A DNA stretch of 64,000 bases, taken from the NCBI RefSeq assembly GCF_040362765.1, contig NZ_BAABWK010000002.1:124001-188000 (forward strand), given 5' to 3'. This document shows, one piece after another, positions 37,221 to 46,047 of this stretch. The notes under the pieces were generated by a model. That model was not told where the DNA came from. It searched no databases and worked only from the letters and a program-made list of their open reading frames with translations. Source of the DNA: Pyruvatibacter sp. HU-CL02332. Its GTDB lineage: Bacteria > Pseudomonadota > Alphaproteobacteria > CGMCC-115125. Position 1 is the first letter of the stretch; each line of letters opens with the position of its first letter. The translations under genes and the position numbers were made by a program.

Positions 37221-38185
37221 TCCGTTCAATTGTAAAAGGCGTCGGCGCGTATCTGCCGGAGCGCATCATTACCAATGCCGAAATGGCCACCTTGGTGGAC
37301 ACGTCCGACGACTGGATTACCGCCCGCACGGGCATTCATCAGCGCCACATAGCAGCCGATGGTGAGCTGACCTCCGATCTGGCCATTGCAGCCTCAAAGG
37401 ATGCCCTGGCCAATGCCGGTGTCCATGCGGATGATCTGGATCTGATCATTCTGGCAACAGCCACGCCCGACGATACGTTCCCCGCAACTGCCACCGTTGT
37501 GCAGGCAGCACTGGGCATGGAGCGCGGGTTTGCGTTTGACATGCAGGCCGTGTGCTCGGGCTTTGTGTATGCCGTCGCGACGGCTGACAATTTCATCAAG
37601 GCCGGCCAAGCTAAAAACGTCCTGGTGATCGGGGCTGAAACCTTCTCGCGCATTCTTGACTGGGAAGACCGCACGACGGCTGTTCTGTTCGGCGATGGTG
37701 CAGGGGCCCTGGTACTGCAGGCAGGGGAAGGCGAGGGGTCCAATACGGATCGTGGCGTCCTGACAAGTCATCTGCATTCTGATGGTCGTCATCGCAGCAA
37801 GCTTTACGTGGACAGTGGTCCGTCGCGCGGCTCTGTTGGTCACCTGCGCATGGAAGGCAAGGAAGTGTTTCGCCATGCTGTGGTGAACATTGCTGAAGCC
37901 ATCGATGAGGCGCTGGACGCAACAGGCCTTGAGGCCAAGGACATCGACTGGTTCGTGCCGCATCAGGCCAACAAGCGCATTCTGGATGCGACGGCCAAAC
38001 GCATCGGTCTTGCGCCTGAAACAGTGGTGATGACAGTCGGGCAGCACGCCAATACGTCGGCCGCCTCTGTGCCTCTGGCCCTGGATGTTGCGGTCAAGGA
38101 TGGGCGTATCAAGCAGGGCGACATGGTCCTGCTGGAAGCGATGGGCGGCGGCTTTACGTGGGGATCGGCCCTCATTCGCTGGTAG
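37217..38185 (+). CDS. fabH: Beta-ketoacyl-ACP synthase III
   Basis: Initiates fatty-acid elongation by condensing acetyl-CoA with malonyl-ACP. 322 residues, thiolase fold. Catalytic triad visible: Cys in [11 protein letters not shown] (about 113), His in [11 protein letters not shown] and Asn in [16 protein letters not shown]-terminal [20 protein letters not shown] and ending [14 protein letters not shown] are standard. It is translationally coupled to plsX by a 4-base overlap. Confidence 0.97.
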   Translation: MIRSIVKGVGAYLPERIITNAEMATLVDTSDDWITARTGIHQRHIAADGELTSDLAIAASKDALANAGVHADDLDLIILATATPDDTFPATATVVQAALGMERGFAFDMQAVCSGFVYAVATADNFIKAGQAKNVLVIGAETFSRILDWEDRTTAVLFGDGAGALVLQAGEGEGSNTDRGVLTSHLHSDGRHRSKLYVDSGPSRGSVGHLRMEGKEVFRHAVVNIAEAIDEALDATGLEAKDIDWFVPHQANKRILDATAKRIGLAPETVVMTVGQHANTSAASVPLALDVAVKDGRIKQGDMVLLEAMGGGFTWGSALIRW

Positions 38186-38203
38186 GTCACCCGCGCGAAC
38201 GCA

Positions 38204-38220
38204 TTAACTTTTTGAGTTAA
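38204..38220. promoter_or_regulatory. TTAACT/AGTTAA dyad upstream of ihfA
   Basis: A perfect 6-bp inverted repeat (38204-38209 and 38215-38220) with a 5-base T-rich centre lies 74 bases before the ihfA start and 19 bases after the fabH stop. It could be a weak terminator of fabH or an operator. It lacks a downstream T-run, so I favour a protein site. Confidence 0.35.
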
Positions 38221-38293
38221 GCTATTGGGGACATTGGGGTTGCGGCATTTAAGCAGCTTGCGATAAGACCGCTTGAGGAGTACAAAAGTAGCC

Positions 38294-38629
38294 ATGAGTC
38301 GTACACTTACACGCGCAAATCTGAGCGAGGCCGTCTATCAGGAAGTCGGCCTTTCCCGCAATGAATCCGCTGACTTTGTCGAGCGGGTGCTGGAAGAGAT
38401 TTCGTCCAGCCTTGAGCAGGGTGAAACCGTCAAGGTCTCATCCTTCGGCGCTTTTTCGGTGCGCGAAAAAGGCGGTCGTGTGGGACGTAACCCGAAAACG
38501 GGCGAAGAAGTCCCCATCAAGCCACGACGTGTACTGGTCTTCCGGCCAAGCCATGTGCTCAAGGACCGGGTCAACAAGTCCGCACCACGCGACGATGCGC
38601 CGGTTGCTGACAGTCCCGAAGTCGCCTAA
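38294..38629 (+). CDS. ihfA: Integration host factor subunit alpha
   Basis: DNA-bending nucleoid protein, 111 residues from the ATG at 38294 ([16 protein letters not shown]). The HU/IHF fold is complete; the beta-arm region [20 protein letters not shown] with the intercalating Pro and the ending [12 protein letters not shown] identify the alpha subunit. A short acidic tail of about 15 residues ([12 protein letters not shown]) extends beyond the usual C-terminus. It partners with IhfB encoded elsewhere. Confidence 0.95.
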   Translation: MSRTLTRANLSEAVYQEVGLSRNESADFVERVLEEISSSLEQGETVKVSSFGAFSVREKGGRVGRNPKTGEEVPIKPRRVLVFRPSHVLKDRVNKSAPRDDAPVADSPEVA

Positions 38630-38664
38630 CCCGGTTGAGCCCCGATTCCGGGCCTGAGGGTTCC

Positions 38665-39174
38665 ATGAACGTGCAGAAGTCACCAGACGCTTTTAGAACC
38701 ATATCCGAGGTCGCCATGGACCTTGATGTGCCTCAGCACGTGCTGCGTTTCTGGGAGACCAAGTTCACACAGATCAAGCCACTGAAGCGCGGCGGCGGCC
38801 GGCGCTACTACCGGCCTGAGGACGTCGATCTGCTGCGCGGCATTCGCACGCTGCTCTATCACGACGGTTACACAATCAAGGGCGTGCAGAAAGTCTTCCG
38901 CGAGCAGGGCGTACGCCATGTGAGTGAAATCGGCCGCGAGGAATACGCAGCGGAGCTGGCCGAGGCGGAAGCCGCCGGTGAGGGTGCAGAGCCGCTTGTG
39001 GAAGAGCGGGTGCCAGCCACACCTGCGCCCGCATCAACGCAGCATGTGGCTCCGGCGCCATTTCCACCTGTGCCGCTTACGGAAGATCAGCAGATTGAAC
39101 TTGAGCTGCTTCTCGAAGAGCTGGAGGGCCTCAAAGCCAAGCTTGAGAACGCCCGCGCGGCGACGTGGTTCTGA
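38665..39174 (+). CDS. MerR family transcriptional regulator
   Basis: 169-residue protein (ATG at 38665 with GAGGG upstream). The N-terminal MerR helix-turn-helix covers about residues 10-80: [18 protein letters not shown], then [18 protein letters not shown] and [15 protein letters not shown]. There is no cysteine-rich effector domain. The C-terminus is Pro/Ala-rich, then a Glu-rich helix ([17 protein letters not shown]), likely a coiled coil. This gene follows ihfA in many Alphaproteobacteria; its targets are unknown. Confidence 0.92.
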   Translation: MNVQKSPDAFRTISEVAMDLDVPQHVLRFWETKFTQIKPLKRGGGRRYYRPEDVDLLRGIRTLLYHDGYTIKGVQKVFREQGVRHVSEIGREEYAAELAEAEAAGEGAEPLVEERVPATPAPASTQHVAPAPFPPVPLTEDQQIELELLLEELEGLKAKLENARAATWF

Positions 39175-39209
39175 TCCGGAACTGAGCGCAATTTCTGGCG
39201 GAGATGGCG

Positions 39210-39238
39210 TTGCGGATCGGCAGAACCGCCCCTATAGT
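39210..39238 (+). promoter_or_regulatory. Sigma-70 type promoter of tRNA-Pro
   Basis: TTGCGG (39210-39215), a 17-base spacer and TATAGT (39233-39238) lie about 44 bases before the tRNA. The -10 context CTATAGTCCGCC is shared with the promoter at 54181-54208. Confidence 0.7.
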
Positions 39239-39281
39239 CCGCCTCCCTCCCGGCGGGATTTGACGTCCTGTCGCGATCTAA

Positions 39282-39358
39282 CGGAGCGTAGCGCAGCCTG
39301 GTAGCGCACTTGTCTGGGGGACAAGGGGTCGTCGGTTCAAATCCGGCCGCTCCGACCA
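39282..39358 (+). tRNA. tRNA-Pro (anticodon GGG)
   Basis: A 77-nucleotide cloverleaf. The acceptor stem CGGAGCG (39282-39288) pairs with CGCTCCG (39348-39354), followed by A and an encoded CCA. The anticodon stem CTTGT/ACAAG encloses the loop CTGGGGG, anticodon GGG. The T-arm contains GGTTCAAATCC. It reads CCC/CCU proline codons. Confidence 0.97.
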
Positions 39359-39421
39359 TATTCGGCGATAAGCCACTTAGCAGGCCGTGTTTGACGTGAT
39401 GTCAGGCGCGGCCTGTTTGTT

Positions 39422-40681
39422 TCAGCGGCGCGCGTGGGTAGCAGGCGGTGCTGCCAGCATCAGGCCCCAGATCATCCCCATCAGCACATACAAATGCCGC
39501 CAGTGGTTGATGTCGATGATGATGGCCTCGGCAATGAGACCGATGAAGCTTGCAAACGCGACGATGAAGACGCCTCGCCTTGGGCCATGCATGGCGTATT
39601 TGAAGCCTCGCACCAGCGTCAGGCCGAAGGCCCCCACCAGGCCCACAAGGCTGATGAAGCCGCCGCTCACAAACACATTCAGATAGACATTGTGGGTGTC
39701 CTGGGCTGCGAGCATTCCCCAGTTGTTGGCGCCGATGCCAAAAGGATTGATCATCGCCATCTTCAGGGCTTCAAACTGGCCGGAAAACCGGCCGCCCTGT
39801 TTGGTGTCATAGGACTGCAGGCCCAGTCGCTGTTCGAGCAGCTCACGCACTTCGGGAATTGTGATGGCCCAGCCGATGGCGAGGGTGAGCATGACGCCTA
39901 GCAGAATGGTGATCATCACGATGCGGCCGCGCTGCCCACGTGTTTCAGGCGCCATGCTGGCCAGCACCGCAAAGGCAGCCGCGGAGAGCATCATGTGCAG
40001 CCACGCGCCGCGTGAAAAGCTGAGGAACAGCCCAAGCACCAGCACTGTTGCAATCGGCCCCCAGAAGAAGACGGCAGGCGTTACGCCGCGCGTCGTCATC
40101 CGCCAGATGGCATAGATGGTGGGCGGCACCAGGAACGGTCCGTATACGTTGGGGTCTTCAAACAGTCCCTTGGCGCGACCTGACCCCAGCAGAATGTCAG
40201 CACCGGGAATGAACCCGAGATAGCCGCCAATGCCCAAGGCAGCCGCGCACAGGCCTGCGAAGATGTAGCCACCCCACAGCGCCTTGAGTGCCCGGTCGGG
40301 TGAGGCCGTCACCACTGCCGTGTAGAACACGAAGGTGAGGGTGAGATATGTCGATGTCTGCAGAAACTTGATCGACATATCGATGTAGCGCGCGCCGGTG
40401 CCGCCGATCATGTAGCCGCACAGAACCAGAACCATCAGACCAAACGGCAATGCCACGCCGGCAGGAATACGCAGACCCAGCATGAACAGCATGCCGGCCG
40501 TTGCGACCATCAGCAGGTCATAGGGTGCAGGTTCGCGCAGCACATAATGAGAGATCGCCATCAGGCAAAACAGCAGGACCGAGGCAAAGGCCGTGTTTGC
40601 GATGTCGAGGCCGTGGCTCCAACGCGCCGACGAAGACATATCCTGCGTCTGCGGTGCTGGATGAGCTGCATAAGCAGACAT
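39422..40681 (-). CDS. O-antigen ligase/polymerase (Wzy-like) membrane protein
   Basis: 419-residue protein with about eleven hydrophobic helices and a large periplasmic loop near residues 280-340 (EVRELLEQRLGLQSYDTKQG) typical of the Wzy_C/WaaL domain. FEDPNVYGPFLVPP and AAQDTHNVYLNVFVSGG are family motifs; the loop His in THNVYL is the conserved one of O-antigen ligases. It would polymerise lipid-linked repeat units exported by the flippase at 47410, or ligate them. It begins 1 base after the GT4 stop, so it is the third gene of the wza-GT4-wzy unit. Confidence 0.88.
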   Translation of the reverse strand: MSAYAAHPAPQTQDMSSSARWSHGLDIANTAFASVLLFCLMAISHYVLREPAPYDLLMVATAGMLFMLGLRIPAGVALPFGLMVLVLCGYMIGGTGARYIDMSIKFLQTSTYLTLTFVFYTAVVTASPDRALKALWGGYIFAGLCAAALGIGGYLGFIPGADILLGSGRAKGLFEDPNVYGPFLVPPTIYAIWRMTTRGVTPAVFFWGPIATVLVLGLFLSFSRGAWLHMMLSAAAFAVLASMAPETRGQRGRIVMITILLGVMLTLAIGWAITIPEVRELLEQRLGLQSYDTKQGGRFSGQFEALKMAMINPFGIGANNWGMLAAQDTHNVYLNVFVSGGFISLVGLVGAFGLTLVRGFKYAMHGPRRGVFIVAFASFIGLIAEAIIIDINHWRHLYVLMGMIWGLMLAAPPATHARR

Positions 40682-40682
40682 G

Positions 40683-41918
40683 TCAGGCCCCGTTGGCAGA
40701 ATGCGGTGTTGCGGGGCTCAACATCTGAGGCACGCCATCGCGAACAGGAAGGCCGGTCAGAGCCGTGCGATAGACGTCATCCACCCCACGCACCATGGTT
40801 CCGACTGAGAAGCGATGGGCAATGTCCTGACGCATCTGTTTTGCAACGGTATCCGCCTGCGCCGGTGCATTCAGTGTGCGGGTGATGGCATCTGCCAGCG
40901 CCAGAGCGTCTCCGGGCGGCACGAGGCTGTCGGCGCGTCCGGCAAAGATTTCCGGGATGCCGCCGCAATTGGTTGCGACCAGCGGCATGGCAGCGGCCAG
41001 TGCTTCCAAAACGATGTAGGGCAGGGACTCTGCCAGGGAGGGCACCACCAACATTCCGGCAGATGCAAAAACCTCACGAGCCGGCATCGCACCGGGAAAG
41101 GTGACCATGGGGGCCAGGCCTAGATTGCAGGCCCGGTCGATGAAATGCTCGCGATCTGGTCCATCGCCTGCGATGACGACCCGCAGATTGCGTCCGCGCA
41201 TGGTTGCCAGCGCATCCAGCAGCACGTCGATGCCTTTCAGCATGCGCAGCTCACCCACAAAGGCGATGTCGTAGGTGCTCTTGCGGTTGGGCAGCGGCAG
41301 AAAGTCTGTTTCGCCCACGCCGTTATGCACGATCTGGGACTTGCCTTTTGGGGCGCCTATCTTTTGCGCGAAGACACTGCGCGCGAACTCGCTTTCAAAA
41401 ATGAAGGCGTCGGTTCGGCTGTTCAGCAGTTTTTCGATGGCGAGATACGCCATGCCTGAAAGAGACGTGGCGTCATAGTGCAGTGATCCACCATGAGGTG
41501 TGTAGATGGAGCGCGCTCTGCGGTCCGGAGTGATGTCACTGGGTGGCCGGTGCACAGCCAATCGGGCCATCAGGCCGCCTTTTGCGCCATGCCCGTGCAC
41601 GATATCCAGTTCCTGGCTCGACCGCAGGGCGCGCACCGTCGTAACGGCCGCAATATCTCGGGGGTCCGCCAGGCGCGACATGAAGATGCGCCGCATACCA
41701 AGCGCCAGATCAGGCTCCAACGCAGACAGTGCTTCTTCAGCAGCGGGCGATGTCCCGTTTGAGGCGCACACCACGCCAACACTGTGGCCAGCGGCTACCT
41801 GCCCACGCACCAAATCCTGCACATGACGAAACAGCCCACCGGCAGGTGCGCGAAACACATGCAGTATATTGAGCTTGCGCTCGGTCTCATGCTCGATGTG
41901 CTGGATTGGGTCGGTCAT
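40683..41918 (-). CDS. Glycosyltransferase family 4
   Basis: Cytosolic GT-B enzyme of 411 residues adding a sugar to the growing repeat unit. N-domain: LNILHVFRAPAGGLFRHVQD with the Gly-rich loop, and YTPHGGSLHYD. C-domain: VAFVGELRMLKGIDVLLDAL and the donor-binding EX7E region SLAESLPYIVLEALAAAMPL, then VATNCGGIPEIF. It is 9 bases downstream of the wza-like gene and 1 base before the polymerase gene. Donor and acceptor are unknown. Confidence 0.93.
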   Translation of the reverse strand: MTDPIQHIEHETERKLNILHVFRAPAGGLFRHVQDLVRGQVAAGHSVGVVCASNGTSPAAEEALSALEPDLALGMRRIFMSRLADPRDIAAVTTVRALRSSQELDIVHGHGAKGGLMARLAVHRPPSDITPDRRARSIYTPHGGSLHYDATSLSGMAYLAIEKLLNSRTDAFIFESEFARSVFAQKIGAPKGKSQIVHNGVGETDFLPLPNRKSTYDIAFVGELRMLKGIDVLLDALATMRGRNLRVVIAGDGPDREHFIDRACNLGLAPMVTFPGAMPAREVFASAGMLVVPSLAESLPYIVLEALAAAMPLVATNCGGIPEIFAGRADSLVPPGDALALADAITRTLNAPAQADTVAKQMRQDIAHRFSVGTMVRGVDDVYRTALTGLPVRDGVPQMLSPATPHSANGA

Positions 41919-41927
41919 GATCTGGTC

Positions 41928-42566
41928 TTAGAAAAACCGTTCGCGGATGAAGATGGTGTCGCCGGGCATAACAAGGGCGTTCGTCTCAGCCTTGAATTCG
42001 TTGGAGGCAGTGCGTGTGATGCGCGCGCGTGACGTGTTGGCGCGATAGGTGTACCCACCGGCGATGGCCACAGCCGTCTCAACAGTCATGCCGGAGACGA
42101 ACGGATATTGTCCCGGAGAGTTGACCTGCCCGAGAATGAAGAACGGGCGAAACCGCGACACTTCAACAGACACATTTGGATTGCGGAGCAATGTCTGCGA
42201 CAGGGCCTGCTCAATGGACGTCTTGGTCTGTGCAGTAGACAGCCCGCGCACACCCAAAGGCGGCAGCAGGGGCATTGTGATGGAGCCTGAATCATCGACA
42301 CGGAATGTGCCGGACAGGTTTTCCTGGCCAAACACGATCACACGCAGTTCATCGCCAGCGTCCAGTTGATACTGGGATATGCGTCCGGGCATGGGCGCAG
42401 CATGCTGCATGGGCTGCTGACTGGCGGCCTGAGGATGGGCCGGCATCGGAGCTGCAGCAGCCTGCATCTGCGGTTCATTGGAAAAGCCGCCGCAACCCGC
42501 CAAAACGAGTGTCGACAAGAGGCTCAATCCACCAAACAGTTTTTGATACGCACGCATGGCTGTCAC
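41928..42566 (-). CDS. Polysaccharide export lipoprotein (Wza/BexD family)
   Basis: Outer-membrane export channel subunit, 212 residues (the ATG four residues further in, MRAYQKLF, is an alternative start). Signal peptide with lipobox LVLAGCGG (Cys about 25). Poly_export domain about 65-140: YQLDAGDELRVIVFGQENLS and VSVEVSRFRPFFILGQV, then a SLBB-like repeat INSPGQYPFVSGMTVETAVA-type region and TRTASNEFKAE. It is shorter than E. coli Wza (about 380) because it lacks further SLBB repeats. First gene of its unit, divergent from the Wzc-like gene. Confidence 0.92.
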   Translation of the reverse strand: MTAMRAYQKLFGGLSLLSTLVLAGCGGFSNEPQMQAAAAPMPAHPQAASQQPMQHAAPMPGRISQYQLDAGDELRVIVFGQENLSGTFRVDDSGSITMPLLPPLGVRGLSTAQTKTSIEQALSQTLLRNPNVSVEVSRFRPFFILGQVNSPGQYPFVSGMTVETAVAIAGGYTYRANTSRARITRTASNEFKAETNALVMPGDTIFIRERFF

Positions 42567-42614
42567 CGCTACACCTTCGAAATTTTGTCAGGTGTGCGAG
42601 CCTAGCCCCGTCAC

Positions 42615-42706
42615 GGTTACCATCGCCTTAGCGTGGGGAGGTAACAGGTGCTCCAAAATCAGCAGGAAATCCGGGAAAATTAATGCGGGTTAACATCCCG
42701 GTTACC
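42615..42706. promoter_or_regulatory. Three GTTACC motifs in the divergent wza-wzc control region
   Basis: The hexamer GTTACC occurs at 42616-42621 and 42701-42706 (plus) and as GGTAAC at 42640-42645 (minus). A CCGGGA/TCCCGG inverted repeat (42671-42676, 42696-42701) surrounds an AT-rich TTAATGCGGGTTAA stretch. This suggests a shared operator for both polysaccharide units; the binding protein is unknown. Confidence 0.4.
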
Positions 42707-42826
42707 TTAAGGCCGCTAAAAAACAAGCTGGATCATTTTTGCGCGCGAAGCGATTCGCGGGCGTATGTCCGCTGTCTGCCTTGACCTTTGGTGACCAGCG
42801 GTAATGAGGAGCAGTCTAGCTCGCCC

Positions 42827-45136
42827 ATGTCTTACGGTGTGCCCAATCAGGATCGGGATATGTCCGCAGGCGCTCGACCGGCTGACGGGTCTGCTGGTCT
42901 GGACGTCTGGGCATTGCTGTCGCGCATCTGGGCCCGCAAGTGGTTCCTGATGCTCTTTGTGCTCTCGGGGATTGTACTTTCCTATGCAGCCCTCAGCACG
43001 GTGACACCGCACTACACCGGCGAAGTTCGCATTCTAATTGAAGGGCAGACCCCTGACCCGACCACACCGCTGGCCAATCAGGCTGTGCGCGAAGCGGATC
43101 AGAAGAAGATCGAAAGCGAAATTCAGGTCCTGCTCTCGCGCTCTCTCGCGGACCAGGTCGTGACCCAGCTGAAGCTCGACACATGGGATGAGTTCTCAAC
43201 GACCGGCGGCGGCATGTTTGGGTTCGGTGCCCGCAAGCCCGCCAACCGTGCGGCTGTTATTGGCGCCTATTTCGAACGCCTGAATGTCTATCAGGTTGGC
43301 GAGTCCCGCGTTATCGCGATTGATTTTTGGGCCGAACATCCACGCAGCGCCATGATGGTCGCCAATGCCATTGCTGATCTTTACGTAGGCGGACAACTGG
43401 ATGCCCAGGCTGCCGTGACACGCCGGGCAAGTTCCTGGCTTGATGAGCAGGTGGACAAGCTTCGCGCCCAGGTGCAGGCATCAGAAGCAGCCGTCAGTGA
43501 ATTCCGCCGCAAGTCCGGCATCTTTGAATCAAACGGCAACCTTCTCAAAAATACAGAGCTTGCCGCTCTCAATGCGCAGCTCATCACGGCAAGCGCTGCA
43601 CGGTCTGAAGTGAAGGCGCGCTTGGACAGTGCACGGGCGTTGATGCAGTCACCGGCCGGCATCGAAACATCCTCTGAAGTGCTTGATAACCCGCTCATTC
43701 GCCAGTTGCGCCAGCAGGAAGTGGCATTGCAGCGGCAGATCACGGATCTGTCTGCGGACCTTCTGCCGCAGCACCCCGATATGATTGCGCGCCTGGCCGA
43801 ACTTGATGATCTGCGCCGTGCCATTTCAGCTGAAGTCGGCAAGATTGCCCGCCGTCTGGAAAATGATGTGCGTGTGGCAACCGCGCGTGAGAGAACGCTG
43901 CGGTCATCCATCGCGCGGCTCAAAAAAGATGTAACCGAGGAAAAGCAGCAGGAAAGCGAGTTGCGCTCCCTTGAACGTGAAGCCGTCGCCAACCGTGGGC
44001 TGCTGGAATCGTTTCTTCTTCGCGCCAGTGAGGCAGGTGCCCGTGACGACCGGTCCATTCAGCGGCCTGAAGCGCGCATCATCTCCCGTGCAGAAACACC
44101 TGAAAGCCCATCCTTCCCGAAGAAGGCGCCTATCCTGATGCTGGCCTTCATGGCTTCGCTGACGTTTGGACTGTTGATTGTACTCGCAACAGAAATGCTC
44201 TCAGGCGCGGCAACACCCGCGCCACGCTATGCTGCGGCACCTTCCATGCGTCGGTCCGCGCCGGTAGCGCCTCCACAAACGGTGCCTGCCGCCTATGGCG
44301 GGTCTTACGCCCCTCAAAATGCCTACGCCTATCAGCAGCAGCCTGCGCGGGTTCCGGTGCAGCACTATGCCCAGCAGCCGCAACGGCGCCAGGCGACGCC
44401 TGCTTACGCGGTGAATGGCGCACCTGATCCATTTGAGCCTCAGCAGCGCCCGCAAATGCAGGCCCACATGCAGCCGCAGCAGGTTTACAGATCCGCGCCT
44501 CCGCCAGCTCCGCCACCGATGCCCAACCATGCAGCCCCACAACAGATGGCACCTCGCCAGCCTGTGACGCAGATGATTGCGCGGCTGCCAGCCAATCCAA
44601 CGCTGACGCAGCATGACCAATGGGTGCTGAGCCAGTCAGCTCAGGAAATCCTGCGTTTTATTGCCTCGCGCCCCAGCCGTTATGGCCAGCACGTTCCTGG
44701 TCGTGTGGTGCGTGTGGCATGTGGCCAGTCCGGCCCCAAAGGCCTCGTCGGCCTTGCAAGGCTGCTGGCACAACAGGGGCAGAGTGTTGTTGTCGTGGGG
44801 ACATCGCCACAGCCCACTATGGGTCTGACGGATGTCATGAGCCGTCGGTGTGGCTTCGCAGATGTCATGCAGCCCGACACTCAGTCGACCGCGCGCTTCA
44901 TCGGTTGGGGGTCAATCCCTGTTCACGATGATCCTGCATTGATTGCAAGCGCCATGCAGGCCCTGGCTCAATCAGCACAGATTGTTCTGGTTGGAGATAC
45001 AGATAGCGTCGTTCTGGGCCTTGCGGCTTCGTTCGACCGCGCGTCTGACACGAGCCTCGTTCTCCTGCGGGGCACCAATGCGCCGACACAGGCATTGCCG
45101 CAGACAGATACGGCAGGTCTCATTCAAATCGCCTAA
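42827..45136 (+). CDS. Wzz/GumC-type chain-length protein with a P-loop-less kinase-like domain
   Basis: Inner-membrane polysaccharide co-polymerase, about 769 residues from the ATG at 42827 (TTG 42788, GTG 42791 and ATG 42860 are alternatives). Layout: membrane helix near residue 40 (WFLMLFVLSGIVLSY), Wzz domain, long periplasmic coiled coil (about 195-395), second helix near 430 (PILMLAFMASLTFGLLIVL), a Gln/Pro-rich linker of about 120 residues, and a C-terminal Rossmann-like domain (about 600-769). Where BY-kinases have a Walker A (GKS/T), it reads VACGQSGPKGLVGLA, and no Tyr-rich tail follows. It is probably a structural, catalytically dead partner. Confidence 0.9.
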   Translation: MSYGVPNQDRDMSAGARPADGSAGLDVWALLSRIWARKWFLMLFVLSGIVLSYAALSTVTPHYTGEVRILIEGQTPDPTTPLANQAVREADQKKIESEIQVLLSRSLADQVVTQLKLDTWDEFSTTGGGMFGFGARKPANRAAVIGAYFERLNVYQVGESRVIAIDFWAEHPRSAMMVANAIADLYVGGQLDAQAAVTRRASSWLDEQVDKLRAQVQASEAAVSEFRRKSGIFESNGNLLKNTELAALNAQLITASAARSEVKARLDSARALMQSPAGIETSSEVLDNPLIRQLRQQEVALQRQITDLSADLLPQHPDMIARLAELDDLRRAISAEVGKIARRLENDVRVATARERTLRSSIARLKKDVTEEKQQESELRSLEREAVANRGLLESFLLRASEAGARDDRSIQRPEARIISRAETPESPSFPKKAPILMLAFMASLTFGLLIVLATEMLSGAATPAPRYAAAPSMRRSAPVAPPQTVPAAYGGSYAPQNAYAYQQQPARVPVQHYAQQPQRRQATPAYAVNGAPDPFEPQQRPQMQAHMQPQQVYRSAPPPAPPPMPNHAAPQQMAPRQPVTQMIARLPANPTLTQHDQWVLSQSAQEILRFIASRPSRYGQHVPGRVVRVACGQSGPKGLVGLARLLAQQGQSVVVVGTSPQPTMGLTDVMSRRCGFADVMQPDTQSTARFIGWGSIPVHDDPALIASAMQALAQSAQIVLVGDTDSVVLGLAASFDRASDTSLVLLRGTNAPTQALPQTDTAGLIQIA

Positions 45137-46047
45137 GGCGTGGCAGCTGCGCCGCGCAGCACGTGTCTCTTCACAAACTGTCGCGCCTTCTTGTTGTTCC
45201 GAATGGGATCCACGACTGTATTGAGGGCGTCGTAAGCGGCGGCTTTCAGCTTGTCTTTCCCTGACAGTATTCCGGCGCGGTCCTGCGGCAGTCCAATGCG
45301 CCGTAGCATGTGGTTGACGGTTGCCACCTTGCGCCGCTGCCATGTTTCAAGATCATGAAACGTAATGCCCATCGAGATGGATACCTCGTCACCATTCTTC
45401 ACATAGTGAGGATCGTTGAACGGCACACAAACGGCATCGCCTGCACTCAACTCAAACTTCTGTTCCAGCGGCGCAAAGCCGGGCTGGTACTGGATGTATC
45501 GGCTTTTGGCGGGTGAGAGTTCGGTGTCTTCAGCAGTTGTCGTTGCCTGATGAGGCAGGATGGTGATCGTTTTTTTACCGGACATCTGGAGAAGGAAATT
45601 GTGCTCCGAGTCCAGATGATAGGGCGTGACGCCACCTGGTGAGGTAACGAAACCAAGGGCCACACGATGATCAAAAGCTGAAGTGGCCACACCACTCAAG
45701 CAGGCCAGATCATCAATCAGTTCGTCGAGCAGTGCATTGTAGGCGGGGACATGCTCCATGCCCTTGAGCACGATCCATGATCCGCACGTCTCAATCTCCT
45801 TGATCGTATTCGCAGCGGACAAGCCGTTGAACGGGACATGCTTTCCGGAGACATCGACAGGGAGATTTGCGAGATTGTAATCCACCTTGTCGCGCGGCAA
45901 CTCATTTGCCAGATCAGCCATGGCTTCGAGGCTGAACAAGGGATTGCCTGCCAGATCATGACGCATCTTGAACGGCGACATACCTACATGCATGTCGATG
46001 TTGCCTTCATGAGCTGAGAAATGTTCCGCGTTTGATGTCTGGTTCAT
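45133..46047 (-). CDS. JmjC/cupin-like protein 1 (putative Fe(II)/2-oxoglutarate oxygenase)
   Basis: 304-residue cytosolic protein. The cupin core has the metal facial triad H144-x-D146 in TPYHLDSEHNFLL and distal H214 in FNDPHYVKNG. Lys in MSGKKTITILP is in the place of the 2-oxoglutarate-binding Lys of JmjC/Cupin_8 enzymes. The C-terminal helical tail is basic (IRNNKKARQFVKRHVL). Its start overlaps the GNAT1 stop by 4 bases, so the two are co-translated; its stop overlaps the Wzc-like stop in a convergent manner. It resembles the protein at 50084 in core and tail. Oxygenation of a sugar or acyl group of the polysaccharide is an inference. Confidence 0.8.
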   Translation of the reverse strand: MNQTSNAEHFSAHEGNIDMHVGMSPFKMRHDLAGNPLFSLEAMADLANELPRDKVDYNLANLPVDVSGKHVPFNGLSAANTIKEIETCGSWIVLKGMEHVPAYNALLDELIDDLACLSGVATSAFDHRVALGFVTSPGGVTPYHLDSEHNFLLQMSGKKTITILPHQATTTAEDTELSPAKSRYIQYQPGFAPLEQKFELSAGDAVCVPFNDPHYVKNGDEVSISMGITFHDLETWQRRKVATVNHMLRRIGLPQDRAGILSGKDKLKAAAYDALNTVVDPIRNNKKARQFVKRHVLRGAAATP

